A stretch of DNA of 52,043 nt from Bacillus sp. AFS088145 (GTDB lineage: Bacteria > Bacillota > Bacilli > Bacillales > Bacillaceae_G), in the NCBI RefSeq assembly GCF_002564465.1, contig NZ_NUUX01000022.1:1-52043 (forward strand). Direction: 5' to 3'. Position numbers and translations under genes: made by a program. This document shows, one piece after another, positions 33,187-42,208 of this stretch. A model generated the notes under the pieces. That model searched no databases. It was not told where the DNA came from and was given only the letters and a program-made list of their open reading frames with translations. Each line of letters begins with the position of its first letter. Within the stretch, counting starts at the first letter, position 1.

Positions 33187-33225
33187 ACAACGCTCAGAGT
33201 AAATTCTGAGCGTTACTTCTTTTTA
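33187..33225 (+). terminator. terminator of the monooxygenase gene
   Basis: AACGCTCAGA / TCTGAGCGTT with a six-base loop followed by ACTTCTTTTTATT. Confidence 0.85.
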
Positions 33226-33279
33226 TTAATATCTGAAGTACCCTTATATAATAATTCAACTTACATAACAACACATTCT

Positions 33280-33900
33280 CTAATTTAAGAACCACTCTTC
33301 ATTTTTCTTTTTTAAAATCCATTTCCCATCAACAAAAATATATTTATAGCGTCTTGGAATTTTTTGTAAATCTGACGAATTTTTCGTGACAACTTCAATG
33401 TCATAATATCTTTTTCGAATTAGTGTAAAGTTCCCATTATCGGCATCGTTATATCTGCTAACCATTTTAATTTTTTTTACTTTTCCTTTAACATCTGTTT
33501 CTTTTTCAAATAATTCAATAGACTTTTTTGACAACTGACTTGTCGTTTCTTTTGTAAAGTAGCTTCGAGTTTCATATGACTTATATGTATTTTGAAAGAC
33601 TATAAACACTAAAATTAGTGCGATTATTGTTGTAATTAAGGCAGTTACTGATACTACATAAGTCACTTTAAAATATTTCTGAAGCAAATAAAAATATCCA
33701 TAATAAGGTAAAAATACAATCCCTATAGGTAGTCCTAAGTAGAAAACTGATAAATATAAAGTTTGATTGAACAAATCAATAACCTTTAAAGGATCAGTAA
33801 GAAATATCAAGAGAACGCTTATTAAAAAAGGGACGCTATAAAGAATAAAAAACCTCTTTGTTACATAATTTGGAATCGAAAATCCAGATAATAATTGCAA
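33280..33900 (-). CDS. membrane protein with C-terminal soluble domain, unknown
   Basis: About 206 residues: four membrane helices in the first 110 residues, then a lysine-rich soluble domain (KKSIELFEKETDVKGKVKKI, then RRYKYIFVDGKWILKKK) likely on the outer side. The C-terminal half resembles small secreted domains that follow a helix in Bacillus hypothetical proteins, with no named family. The TTG at 33900 is seven bases after GGAGG; the in-frame ATG at 33924 lacks a ribosome site and would place that site inside the coding region. I cannot exclude the longer form. Confidence 0.6.
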   Translation of the reverse strand: MQLLSGFSIPNYVTKRFFILYSVPFLISVLLIFLTDPLKVIDLFNQTLYLSVFYLGLPIGIVFLPYYGYFYLLQKYFKVTYVVSVTALITTIIALILVFIVFQNTYKSYETRSYFTKETTSQLSKKSIELFEKETDVKGKVKKIKMVSRYNDADNGNFTLIRKRYYDIEVVTKNSSDLQKIPRRYKYIFVDGKWILKKKNEEWFLN

Positions 33901-33985
33901 TAATATTCCTCCGAAAAAAAGCATCTAAATTCTAATTTTAAATAAAAATGTTTATCCTAATATATTTAAAGATTTAAACATATTC

Positions 33986-34040
33986 TCATGCAACTTAACT
34001 GCCATTTACTGCAACATTCTATGAAACTTGTTGAACAACG
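33986..34040. repeat. partial dispersed repeat (left end only)
   Basis: TCATGCAACTTAACTGCCAT followed by TTACTGCAACATTC. It is the left end of the family with no recognisable core. Confidence 0.5.
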
Positions 34041-34062
34041 AGTATTTTCAATGGAAAACAAT

Positions 34063-34462
34063 TTAATATAAAGAGTTATCTTCCTTAATTCTAAATTTAA
34101 GTTTTCCATCTTCATCAACAGATTTGATCGTAATGAATATATTTCCAGAATAACCACCTTCAAAATACCCAATTACTGATTCTGTATGTAATTTACCTTT
34201 ATTGTCTTTATACTGAAGCTCCATTGTACTCTCTCCAACATCCTTAGAGGGATTTATATTTAGTTTATAGTCCTTATGTGAAGCAATTGTAGGTATCTTT
34301 ATATCGGTTTTAAAATGATAATAGGTCAAATATATTCCGGTTACATTTATATTTGTTTGATTTTTTATTTTAATATCAAATCCACTATGAAAAAAAAAAA
34401 TAACCTTTTATCCCTACGATCCCCGTTATTAAAATCGCTATTACAACTAAGATTTTTTTCAT
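34063..34462 (-). pseudogene. small membrane-anchored protein with a frameshift in T11
   Basis: ATG at 34462, after AGGGGGAAAG, opens KKILVVIAILITGIVGIKGY (an N-terminal membrane anchor) and shifts out of frame in a run of eleven T (A-run at 34390-34400 on the plus strand). With ten T the frame continues through HSGFDIKIKNQ to the downstream frame TYYHFKTDIKIPTIASHKDY and ends SLY at 34063, giving 132 residues. The C-terminal domain (beta-rich, YFEGGYSGNIFITIKSVDED) is not recognised. Either a pseudogene, a phase-variable gene or a sequencing error. Confidence 0.65.
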
Positions 34463-34522
34463 TCTTTCCCCCTAGATTGATATTGGAACTTTTTAACATT
34501 TACATTTTAAATTATAACATTC

Positions 34523-34550
34523 TTTATTCAACTCTCCTGCCATAAATTTT
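34523..34550. repeat. partial dispersed repeat (left end only)
   Basis: TTTATTCAACTCTCCTGCCA follows the left-end pattern; neither hairpin nor right end is present. Confidence 0.4.
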
Positions 34551-34579
34551 ACAGAGATTAATTAGTTGAGGGGGAAATT

Positions 34580-35618
34580 ATGAAAATAGTAAAAAGAGCA
34601 ACTTTTATAGTAGTATCCATTTTAGGATCCATTATTTTACTTTTCGCCTCTTCTTTTACTTTTTTAAATCTTGTTAAAATCAATGTTAATAAACCTACTT
34701 CACCACTGTCAGCTGGAATAAGGGGTGTGAATTGGGCGGATGAGCGGGATAATTTTGTTGATGGCGTCATTTATGTAAGTGGACTGACTAAAAATGATAC
34801 ACGATTCTGCCAAGGAAGTTGGCCGACAAATTATCGGGCAGTTGTTTGACGAAACTGGTGCTAACACAGTCAGACTACCCATAAATGAAGCGACAGTCGC
34901 AAATTATTGGAGCACTTATACAGGGGCCATTAATGCAGCGTTAGAGAGAGGCAAAGTGATTTTTTGCTATTGGCCTCCGAAAAATGGAAAACCTGAAGAT
35001 CTCAAAAAATATTTTAGCATGTGGAGTACTGTTATTAAAAAATACGGAATCAATCCCAACTCTTATTTTGAACCTATTAATGAGCCCTATGGCTATAATA
35101 CAAAGGATTTACGCAATCTCTATAATGATTGGCTAACTAGTTTCAATGTTCCGAAGAAAAATGTAATTCTTGATGGAATTGGTTTGGCCGCTCTTTATAT
35201 TAATCCTCTAGGTGATGACCAACGACTTGACGGAACAATGCTTGCCGTACACTGCTATGCGTTTTATGCAGGTTATGTACATATTAATTCCCTCACAGAA
35301 ACTGGATGGTCAAATATTTTAACCATCGAAATTGGAAAATACTCCGATCGTACCATCATTACCGAGTGGGGAGCACCAATGAAAAGCGGCTTGGATTATT
35401 CGGTAAAAAAGAGTAAAAATGATATTAACTATGTTCGTGCAATGAGCAAAAAAATTAATACGATTGGTGCTGGAAGCGTTTATTGGCCAGGCTTGAGAGA
35501 TGGGGATTCTTATAGTTTGATGGAGAAAAAAGTCACTAATAAACAAATCACTCTTAAGGTAACAAATCCATCTGGTCTTAAAAAATTGCAAGAATCCTGG
35601 GGTATGCCAATTCACTAA
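34580..35618 (+). pseudogene. GH5 cellulase-like enzyme with one frameshift
   Basis: Two plus-strand frames together encode about 345 residues of a family 5 glycoside hydrolase. The first frame gives a membrane/signal helix (ATFIVVSILGSIILLFASSF) and GIRGVNWADERDNFVDG. After SGLTKNDT (about 34800) one extra base moves the reading to DSAKEVGRQIIGQLFDETGA. The acid/base Glu is in FEPINEPYGY and the nucleophile Glu in IITEWGAPM, so catalytic residues are intact. The insertion is not in a homopolymer. ATG at 34580 follows AGGGGG. It would be a cell-surface or secreted beta-glucanase-type enzyme. Confidence 0.78.
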
Positions 35619-35633
35619 AATCGTTCGAATGAA

Positions 35634-35666
35634 GATGACCTCTTGATGCTTGTCAGGAGGTCATTT
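35634..35666 (+). terminator. hairpin terminator after the GH5 gene
   Basis: ATGACCTC / GAGGTCAT stem, loop TTGATGCTTGTCAG, followed by TTCC; the T-run is weak. It lies 16 bases after the GH5 stop. Confidence 0.6.
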
Positions 35667-35842
35667 CCAATTAAAATGTCTTTTAATTAAGATGATTAAT
35701 ATATAAAAATTGTTATTAGTTACCCATGGACGAAATTGATACCAGAAACATATTCACACGGTTCTTTTTACGTATTTTTAAAACCAAGAAAAAATTTTTT
35801 AAATCCATTTCCGCTTGAAAACCTTGCTATTTCAACGTTTTT

Positions 35843-35892
35843 TCAACCGGGACAATTCACGTCCACAGGGTGGGTAAAGTCCCTGGAGAAAT
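35843..35892 (+). ncRNA. structured leader of the SR1P-like RNA
   Basis: CCGGGAC and GTCCCTGG pair around a 25-base loop that contains a second small stem (GGAC / GTCC), 43 bases before the SR1P-like start. Together with the terminator at 36160 this suggests a structured RNA of roughly 300 bases that also encodes the peptide, as known for SR1. The promoter was not identified with confidence; 35667-35842 shows nothing else. Confidence 0.35.
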
Positions 35893-35934
35893 CGTGATTC
35901 GAACGTGTTATAGTGGATTTAGGAGGTGTTTCTA

Positions 35935-36060
35935 ATGCAAATTTTAATCTGTAAAGAATGCGAAGAAACTATTGAGTACGCGGAGTATAAAAAAGTTGTG
36001 AAAATCTATTCAACTTGCGAAAACTGCAAAAACGAAGCAGCAACTTCAACTGCAAAATAA
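35935..36060 (+). CDS. SR1P-like GapA-binding small protein
   Basis: A 41-residue peptide with two CxxC pairs: QILICKECEETIEYAEY and YSTCENCK, ending with a polar tail. It closely follows the SR1P pattern (short N terminus, CxxCEETI, a YxKV(V/T) strand, then CxxC). SR1P of B. subtilis is encoded by the dual-function sRNA SR1 and binds glyceraldehyde-3-phosphate dehydrogenase GapA, while the RNA controls ahrC. ATG lies eight bases after AGGAGG, and a strong terminator is at 36160. The identification is from remembered motif and size. Confidence 0.72.
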   Translation: MQILICKECEETIEYAEYKKVVKIYSTCENCKNEAATSTAK

Positions 36061-36159
36061 CATAGAACAAAAAAAGCTAATATTGTAATTTAGACCTTAT
36101 TAAAAAAATTCTTGATTTTTAAAGGTTTAACAAAATATCAATTAATATATTATTGAAAA

Positions 36160-36194
36160 TGAAAAAAGGATCTTACAAAAAGATCCTTTTTTAT
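36160..36194. terminator. bidirectional terminator between SR1P and NUDIX genes
   Basis: AAAAAAGGATCT / AGATCCTTTTTT with loop TACAAAA and T-runs on both strands. It serves the SR1P-like gene (plus) and the NUDIX gene (minus). Confidence 0.85.
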
Positions 36195-36225
36195 GTTTAT
36201 TTGGTCTTAATTCCACATTCTAAGT

Positions 36226-36678
36226 TCAATAATTAGAATCCTTAAACGATTTTAAAATAGGAATTTCGCATGGATTAATTTCTGATGGAAGGTCATCAAA
36301 ACTAAAAAATCCTAACTCGAGCACTTCGCTTTCTTCTGGCTCAAATTGTCCTGTATATTCAGTACAAATATAAGTCGCAATTACGTTATATACCTCATCT
36401 CCATGAGGATATTTATAAAAAAATTCTTTTCCAGAAAAAATGTTAAAAAACTCAAGGTTTAATGCTGTTAGACCAGTTTCTTCCTTCAGTTCTCTTTTAG
36501 CCACTTCTTCTAAATTTTCTCCTAGTTCTAATGATCCACCAGGTAATCCCCAAGTCTTATTATCTTTTCTTAATTGTAATAATACTCTCTTTTGTGAATC
36601 TAGTAGAATAACATTTGCACCTACCATTAAGATCGGTCGGCTACCAACAACTTTTCTTAAATCCATAATATATCCCAT
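36226..36678 (-). CDS. NUDIX hydrolase
   Basis: A 150-residue cytoplasmic hydrolase of nucleoside diphosphate-X compounds. The Nudix box runs from GGSLELGENLEEVAKREL to KEETGL, with the catalytic glutamates of REL-KEE. N-terminal strand VGANVILLDSQKRVLLQLRK and aromatic NKTWGLPGGS are typical. Substrate cannot be read off. The start at ATG 36678 is spaced six bases from GGGGAGAA; the upstream in-frame TTG overlaps that ribosome site. Single gene. Confidence 0.9.
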   Translation of the reverse strand: MGYIMDLRKVVGSRPILMVGANVILLDSQKRVLLQLRKDNKTWGLPGGSLELGENLEEVAKRELKEETGLTALNLEFFNIFSGKEFFYKYPHGDEVYNVIATYICTEYTGQFEPEESEVLELGFFSFDDLPSEINPCEIPILKSFKDSNY

Positions 36679-36884
36679 TGATCTTCTCCCCAATATACGA
36701 TGATTATGTTTAATTCAACTTTATCAAATAATTCCATTTTATTCCAACTTATAACCAAAAAAGTAGAATTCACAAAAGTAATATTTTACCAATTTAATTA
36801 CATATATATACTCTAGTTGTTTTAACTTTAAACAACAAGAAAAGATTTAGATCAAACTATCTTTGTTAAAAGGAGAAAAGTGAA

Positions 36885-37296
36885 TGAGGTTGAATCATTT
36901 AAATTTATGTGTTGATGATTTATCAGAAGCTAGACAATTCTTTGAAACATTTTTTGATTTTAAATTTCTAGAACAAAAGGAAAAGCTCTTGTAGTGTTAA
37001 GTGATGAGAATGGATTTATTCTCGTATTAAGTGATCCAAAGGCATTTAAGAAGCAAATGGAAATTAAATACCCTGAAGCTTTTCATGTAGGTTTTTTAGT
37101 GGAAACGGCAAGTGAAGTCGAACAACAATATGACCGTTTAATAGCTGGGGGCATCCAAATAGATAAGGAACCTTATACAGTGAGAGGTAATAGTTATGGC
37201 TTTTATTTCACAACGTTTAATAATTTATTGATTGAAGTTTCTTGCTTTGACGATCGAAATGGTAAAAAAATTTCAAAGGCTCTAAGTAATGATTAA
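36885..37296 (+). pseudogene. VOC-family protein with two frameshifts
   Basis: An AAGGAG ribosome site precedes ATG 36885 and MRLNH; then the frame is lost near 36900 (one base missing in the T-run) and again near 36978 (one base missing in CAAAAGG). With both bases restored the sequence reads LNLCVDDLSEARQFFETFFD, then GKALVVLSDENGFILVLSD and the rest to LSND, 137 residues of a VOC/glyoxalase-like protein. The metal-type motifs HLNL and FTTFNNLLIEV are present. Two independent small deletions favour decay, or poor local sequence. Confidence 0.7.
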
Positions 37297-37372
37297 CCTA
37301 GATACATGCTCCGTCCCAAGGTCTGATTGGAATCTTGTATTTATACATTTTTCAATCAATTATCCGCTTATT

Positions 37373-37415
37373 AAAACAACCACTGGAGTGTATTAATTCC
37401 TCCGTGGTTGTTAAA
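37373..37415 (-). terminator. terminator of the sugar dehydrogenase gene
   Basis: AACAACCAC / GTGGTTGTT with inner pairing GGAG / CTCC, just after the stop at 37443 in the minus direction. Confidence 0.7.
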
Positions 37416-37442
37416 CTCATAAAACACAAATCGACTAAAAGT

Positions 37443-38837
37443 TCACGGTACAATTTCAAAAATCGTACCCATGTTTAAGTCAGTCACTTTCATAGAACCA
37501 TAAACTGCTAAATAGATTTTTGTTTGATTTAAATTCGTTCCCAAACCTAGATAATAGGCCGGTTGAGATCCAAAGTCATAATCTGTTTGTATGACACTGA
37601 AATCACTTTGTTTACCATCTGGCCTTAATTTCGTATAAGCTAATACTCCTTTAACCTGTGCTTGAGATCCTTTTTGTACCAAATCGGTAAACACAACGCC
37701 ACCAGTTAAACTAGGTATTTCATTTCCCATGTATGGCTTGACTCCAGTAAGTGCAGTTCCTTCAAATTTATCTGGTCTTGGATCTTTATGAAAATAACTT
37801 GTTAAAGGTTGAAGACGGCTCGCTGAAAGTGTTACTGATTGATCATAATAAGCTATTGTTTTCTCATCCAAATCTGGATTTTCTGTGCATCCTTTTATTG
37901 TTGAAGTAGGAAAAGCCCCTTCCCAACCTCTCCAGCCAAAGTTAATAAATCCGTCCATCTCAGAATCTGAATTCATATCGATTAATTGAGTGACCGGAAT
38001 TGGTTTATAATGAACAAATGAAAAAAGCGACTCGACCAAATCCTGACCGACATTTCCAACATATTTAATATATTGATTATAATATCTTTGATATGAAATA
38101 CCTGTTATATTACGAACCCCTTTAGCTATTACTGTAAGTGTTTCTTGAATACTTGTTGGAAGTTCATTAAAACGAGTGACAATAGGTGGATTATTGCCGT
38201 TTATGTTTCTATCTACATCAATTTCAATTATTTTACCTGCAATTTCCAAATTATCTTGGCTTAAGTTAAACGGGTCATAGCCTGATCCACCGTCTCCTGT
38301 TGTTAAAACAAGTTTACTTGTTTCAGGTGAAAAATTTAAGGTGTTAAGCCCATTATGATTCAAGAACGGTCTTCTGATATTCAATAATGTCCGTCTTTTT
38401 TGAGGCTGACCATTTGTTTGTAGAACCCATTCTTCAACTGTATCAATATGGTTATATTGAGTTTCCCTATTTAGCCATTTCAAATTTAATGTTTTGGGAT
38501 CACATGGATTCGGTTTAAAAGGGTTAGAAAGAGCACTTGGCCCCCCGGAACCAGCTACTGAATAATGAAGATAAAACAACCCGTTATGATAAAAATTAGG
38601 ATGAAATGCTAATCCAAGCAATCCGCGTTCATCATAGCCTCCAGAATCACCTAATTTTAATACCCGAGGGCGAATATCTAAAAAAGTCCTGATTTCACCA
38701 TTTCCTATGTAAAAAATCTCGCCTACCTGTGTTGCAATAAATAATCTTTCAACTGAATCACCTGGAAGAATAGCTGTTTTCATTACGGTTGGTAAATTAA
38801 TCTTACTAACAACTGGACGTAAATTAACTTTTAGCAA
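37443..38837 (-). CDS. PQQ-dependent sugar dehydrogenase-like protein
   Basis: A 464-residue six-bladed beta-propeller of the glucose/sorbosone dehydrogenase family. Recognisable pieces: LPGDSVERLFIATQVGEIFY, GGYDERGLLGLAFHPNFYHN (family GLLGLAFHP motif with a catalytic-type histidine), LNHNGLNTLNFSPETSKLVL (HNGG-like), GVRNITGISY and NFGWRGWEGAFP. No signal peptide or lipobox is visible, which is unusual for a PQQ enzyme that normally works outside the cell. The start is TTG, about ten bases after AAGGAGGTG. Homologues in Bacillus are often cytoplasmic-looking and their cofactor is unproven. Confidence 0.82.
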   Translation of the reverse strand: MLKVNLRPVVSKINLPTVMKTAILPGDSVERLFIATQVGEIFYIGNGEIRTFLDIRPRVLKLGDSGGYDERGLLGLAFHPNFYHNGLFYLHYSVAGSGGPSALSNPFKPNPCDPKTLNLKWLNRETQYNHIDTVEEWVLQTNGQPQKRRTLLNIRRPFLNHNGLNTLNFSPETSKLVLTTGDGGSGYDPFNLSQDNLEIAGKIIEIDVDRNINGNNPPIVTRFNELPTSIQETLTVIAKGVRNITGISYQRYYNQYIKYVGNVGQDLVESLFSFVHYKPIPVTQLIDMNSDSEMDGFINFGWRGWEGAFPTSTIKGCTENPDLDEKTIAYYDQSVTLSASRLQPLTSYFHKDPRPDKFEGTALTGVKPYMGNEIPSLTGGVVFTDLVQKGSQAQVKGVLAYTKLRPDGKQSDFSVIQTDYDFGSQPAYYLGLGTNLNQTKIYLAVYGSMKVTDLNMGTIFEIVP

Positions 38838-39052
38838 CTAACAATACACCTCCTTCATATTATTTTCTTCTATAAAATTATGAAGGGAATAGTTCTATTA
38901 GTACCGAAATTCATTTCTAATAGGACGATGAAAACTTTTTATGATTCAAATAGAATGATAGTTTCTTTTAGTCTTTATTGTTAGAATAAAGGGCATATAC
39001 CTGTACATATGTTTTTATCAATTTGTCTTTTAATAGAAAGGAAGAAGGAACA

Positions 39053-39379
39053 TTGATCACTGCAATATTTATTTTTTTATTAGCCGGTTTAGCTGAAATT
39101 GGCGGAGGATACCTTATATGGTTATGGCTAAGAGAAGGTCAATCTGCTTATTTAGGATTAATCGGAGGGATCATTTTGGCAGTTTATGGTGTCATTGCAA
39201 CGTTCCAAATTTCCCCATCCTTTGGTAGAGTTTATGCTGCCTATGGAGGCGTATTTATCGTTCTCTCAATCTTATGGGGCTGGGGTGTTGATAAAAAATC
39301 ACCTGATTTATATGATTGGATCGGTGCAGCAATCTGTTTAATCGGTGTGTCTGTCATTTTATGGGCACCTCGTAATTAA
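39053..39379 (+). CDS. ynfA: YnfA/UPF0060 family small membrane protein
   Basis: A 108-residue protein with four membrane helices, matching the UPF0060 (YnfA) family, which belongs to the small multidrug resistance fold. Typical motifs: [61 protein letters not shown]-like ([19 protein letters not shown]). YnfA homologues in enteric bacteria export cationic drugs; function here is inference. The start is TTG at 39053 after GGAAGAAGG, giving the family's usual length of about 108; a TTG ten codons upstream would be too long. Terminator at 39406. Confidence 0.88.
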   Translation: MITAIFIFLLAGLAEIGGGYLIWLWLREGQSAYLGLIGGIILAVYGVIATFQISPSFGRVYAAYGGVFIVLSILWGWGVDKKSPDLYDWIGAAICLIGVSVILWAPRN

Positions 39380-39405
39380 TACCCTTGCGTAATGATATCA
39401 AACAG

Positions 39406-39433
39406 CAAATCGACTATTTAGTCGATTTTTTAT
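39406..39433 (+). terminator. terminator of ynfA
   Basis: AAATCGACTA / TAGTCGATTTTTTA, 27 bases after the stop. Its stem CGACTATTTAG(T/C)CG is the same as the core of dispersed-repeat copy A. Confidence 0.8.
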
Positions 39434-39514
39434 TTAAGAATTTGAAGGAGTACAAGAAGAAATTGAACTATTTAATTAAGAAAATTAATGTTTTTATTAT
39501 AAAGGAGGGAAAAA

Positions 39515-39890
39515 TTGTCATTACAAGTAGGCGATATTATTACATTTGAAAGAACTTTTACGGTAGAAGACGTTGAATTGTTTAGGAAGGTTTCTGGTGA
39601 TGCGCAGCGCACACCATATCACGCCTGACGAACATGGAAGACTTGTCATTCAAGGTTTGTTGACTGCAACTTTACCAACTAAAATAGGTGGAGATCATAC
39701 CGTACTAGCACGAACGGTAAATTTCGAATTTTCAAGACCAGTTTACTCAGGTGATACCATAATCTGTGAAGTTACGATTGAGAAATTTGAAAAAAAAGAG
39801 AATCGAATATCGATCTTGTCATCCTTCTTATGTACCAATCAGAATAAAAAACAAGTATTAAGTGGGAGCTTTACAGGAGTAATATTATAA
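39515..39890 (+). pseudogene. MaoC-like hot-dog dehydratase with one frameshift
   Basis: A TTG at 39515, four bases after AAAGGAGGG, opens SLQVGDIITFERTFTVEDVE and LFRKVSGDAQR. The frame then ends at TGA unless one base is removed near 39609 (CGCACACC), after which it continues HHITPDEHGRLVIQGLLTAT, LPTKIGG and on to GSFTGVIL, 124 residues. This is a MaoC/enoyl-CoA hydratase-type hot-dog protein with the family GDxNPxH-like motif (here SGDAQRHH). The extra base lies in a CA-rich stretch. Probably a recent pseudogene or a sequence error. Confidence 0.72.
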
Positions 39891-39904
39891 CCAAGGAAAA
39901 TGAA

Positions 39905-40095
39905 CATAATGGACAAAATATGAAGTAAAAAAACGAGTACACTGCAGTGGAAACTAGCATTCTTCTTTTCTAGCAACTAAATGAAGGATTCCCGGCTGCT
40001 ATTGTAGAAGCGATAAGACTTAGACCACATTGCAGCCAACCTGACAATGGCCAAAGTCTCAAAACACGAACATCCTACAATTGGCTACTTTGGCA
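39905..40095. other. unexplained higher-GC segment
   Basis: The block is visibly less AT-rich than its surroundings. It begins with palindrome CACTGCAGTG near 39950 and contains CCCGGCTGCTATTGTAGAAG and CCACATTGCAGCCAACCTGA. A plus frame gives NEGFPAAIVEAIRL before ending at TAA near 40109, but no start or ribosome site is present. It could be part of an intergenic repeat or relic. Confidence 0.3.
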
Positions 40096-40113
40096 AAAAT
40101 CAAAATCACTCTC

Positions 40114-40386
40114 TTAATTTTGATATAAAGACTGTAATGCCAAATGCTCTAAATCTTTTTTTACATATATATCATATTGAGTATTCTCATTAAATCTCCT
40201 ACCACTAAAATTCATCGGTAATTTCGTCTTATACGCAATCCCATTCTTCTTCAATTTTCCAATAATCATAAAATAGTTTTGGTATCCATACGTAGTATAG
40301 ATTAATTTCCACTTTCGGTTTAAATATAATTGAATGAAACTATACAGTACTATAATCATAAATACATAGATTGCTAGATTTAACAT
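40114..40386 (-). CDS. small protein with N-terminal membrane helix, unknown
   Basis: A 90-residue protein: an N-terminal membrane helix (LNLAIYVFMIIVLYSFIQLY), then a basic soluble part (RKWKLIYTTYGYQNYFMIIG), ending YDIYVKKDLEHLALQSLYQN. The tail pattern IYVKKED-EHLA recalls small signalling-type Bacillus membrane proteins, but no family name is sure. ATG at 40386 follows GGAGGG; the upstream in-frame start would precede the ribosome site. Single gene. Confidence 0.65.
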   Translation of the reverse strand: MLNLAIYVFMIIVLYSFIQLYLNRKWKLIYTTYGYQNYFMIIGKLKKNGIAYKTKLPMNFSGRRFNENTQYDIYVKKDLEHLALQSLYQN

Positions 40387-40485
40387 ATTTAGTCCCTCCA
40401 ATTTATACTTTTTATTTAACATATTAAATAACTACTAGTTTTTATGTATGGATTTTAGAAAATTATTATTTTGCTTTCTATTTAA

Positions 40486-40523
40486 GTAAAAACACTCCAG
40501 TAAATGAATACTGGAGTGTAAAT
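40486..40523 (-). terminator. terminator of the aldehyde dehydrogenase gene
   Basis: ACACTCCAGT / ACTGGAGTGT with an eight-base loop and TTTTTAC in the minus direction, right after the stop at 40526. Confidence 0.8.
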
Positions 40524-40525
40524 TT

Positions 40526-42043
40526 TTAAAAGAATCCTAGTTTACTCGGTGAATAACTAACTAGTAAATTCTTTGTATTTTGATAGTGGTCCAACATCAT
40601 TTTATGCGTTTCACGACCTACTCCTGAATTTTTATACCCACCAAAGGCTGCATGTGCAGGATATGCGTGATAGCAGTTTACCCAAACTCGACCTGCTTCG
40701 ATGTTTCGTCCGAATCGATAAGCAGTATCCATATCACGAGTCCATACACCCGCTCCTAATCCATATAATGTATCATTAGCGATTTCCAATGCCTCTTCTT
40801 TGTTTTTAAATGTAGTAACCGAAACAACAGGGCCAAAAATTTCTTCCTGGAATACTCTCATTTTATTGTTCCCTTTAAAAATAGTAGGGTTTACATAAAA
40901 GCCATCTTTTAATTCTCCATCAAGAACATTGCGACTACCACCAACTAAAACTTCTGCACCTTCATTCTTTCCAATTTCAAAATAAGATAAAATCTTATTC
41001 AATTGCTCGTGCGAAGCTTGAGAACCGATCATTGTTTGAGGATCCAATGGATTTCCTTGTTTAATCGCTTTAACACGTTTTACTGCTCTATCCATAAATT
41101 CCTCATAGATTGATTCATGAATAAGCGCTCTTGAAGGACATGTACATACTTCTCCTTGATTTAAAGCAAACATCGTAAAGCCTTCAAGTGCTTTATCGAA
41201 AAACTCTTCATTGTCTACTACATCTTCAAAGAATATATTAGGAGATTTACCACCTAATTCTAATGTAACAGGAATTAAATTCTTTGAAGCATATTCCATA
41301 ATTAGTCGCCCAGTTGAAGTTTCACCAGTAAATGCAATTTTTGCAATTCGATCACTTGAAGCTAACGGTTTACCTGCTTCAAGCCCAAATCCGTTTACAA
41401 CGTTAACAACTCCAGGTGGCAATAAATCTTGAATTAGTTCCATTAAAACTAATACTGAAGTTGGCGTTTGCTCAGCAGGTTTTAGAACAACACAATTCCC
41501 TGCAGCTAAGGCTGGAGCAAGCTTCCATACAGCCATTAATATTGGGAAGTTCCACGGAATAATCTGGCCGACAACCCCTAATGGCTCTTTATAATGATAT
41601 GCAACTGTATCACCATCAAGTTCACCGAGTGATCCTTCCTGCGACCTGATACATCCGGCAAAATAACGGAAATGGTCTATAGCTAAAGGAATATCTGCAG
41701 CTAACGTTTCACGAACAGGTTTACCATTTTCCCAAGTTTCAGCGACAGCAAGATATTCTTTATTTGCTTCCATACGATCAGCAATCTTATGTAAAATATT
41801 TGACCTCTCAGTTACTGACATTCTCCCCCATTTACCTTTTGCACCGTGTGCTGCATCAAGTGCTTTTTCGATATCTTCTGAAGTCGATCTAGCTACCTCA
41901 CAAAAGACTTGTCCAGTTACAGGCGATACATTTCCAAAATACTGTTCTCTTACTGGTCTTACCCATTCCCCACCAATAAAATTGTCATAACGATTTTTAA
42001 ACGTAATTAATGAACCAGATTTTCCAGGTGTTGCAAATACCAT
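40526..42043 (-). CDS. NAD-dependent aldehyde dehydrogenase (AldB/ExaC-like)
   Basis: A 505-residue cytoplasmic enzyme oxidising aldehydes to acids. Motifs: [20 protein letters not shown] (NAD binding), [14 protein letters not shown] with the general-base Glu (about residue 268), and [17 protein letters not shown] with the catalytic cysteine (about 302). The CxC pair in GEVCTCPSR and the C-terminal [20 protein letters not shown] are typical of the AldB/ExaC branch that acts on acetaldehyde or similar. ATG follows AGGGGGAAT. It is transcribed alone, divergent from the YitT gene with a 165-bp shared upstream region. Confidence 0.9.
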   Translation of the reverse strand: MVFATPGKSGSLITFKNRYDNFIGGEWVRPVREQYFGNVSPVTGQVFCEVARSTSEDIEKALDAAHGAKGKWGRMSVTERSNILHKIADRMEANKEYLAVAETWENGKPVRETLAADIPLAIDHFRYFAGCIRSQEGSLGELDGDTVAYHYKEPLGVVGQIIPWNFPILMAVWKLAPALAAGNCVVLKPAEQTPTSVLVLMELIQDLLPPGVVNVVNGFGLEAGKPLASSDRIAKIAFTGETSTGRLIMEYASKNLIPVTLELGGKSPNIFFEDVVDNEEFFDKALEGFTMFALNQGEVCTCPSRALIHESIYEEFMDRAVKRVKAIKQGNPLDPQTMIGSQASHEQLNKILSYFEIGKNEGAEVLVGGSRNVLDGELKDGFYVNPTIFKGNNKMRVFQEEIFGPVVSVTTFKNKEEALEIANDTLYGLGAGVWTRDMDTAYRFGRNIEAGRVWVNCYHAYPAHAAFGGYKNSGVGRETHKMMLDHYQNTKNLLVSYSPSKLGFF

Positions 42044-42208
42044 AATGATTCCCCCTTAATAGCTTGTCTCTTTATAAACCTATGAATGCGTGTAACTAAC
42101 TATGACTAATAATAGATAATTTGTTTAGTAGAAATTTTTTGATTCAAAACTCATTATTAGGTAGAATGATAGAAGTGAAAAAAATCTGTTAGAAAATGAG
42201 GGGTAACT

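Noticed and set aside
35904-35914. Extended -10 promoter TGTTATAGT for the SR1P-like gene
   Set aside because: Transcription from it would start at the ribosome site itself, leaving no leader; a promoter further upstream is more likely.
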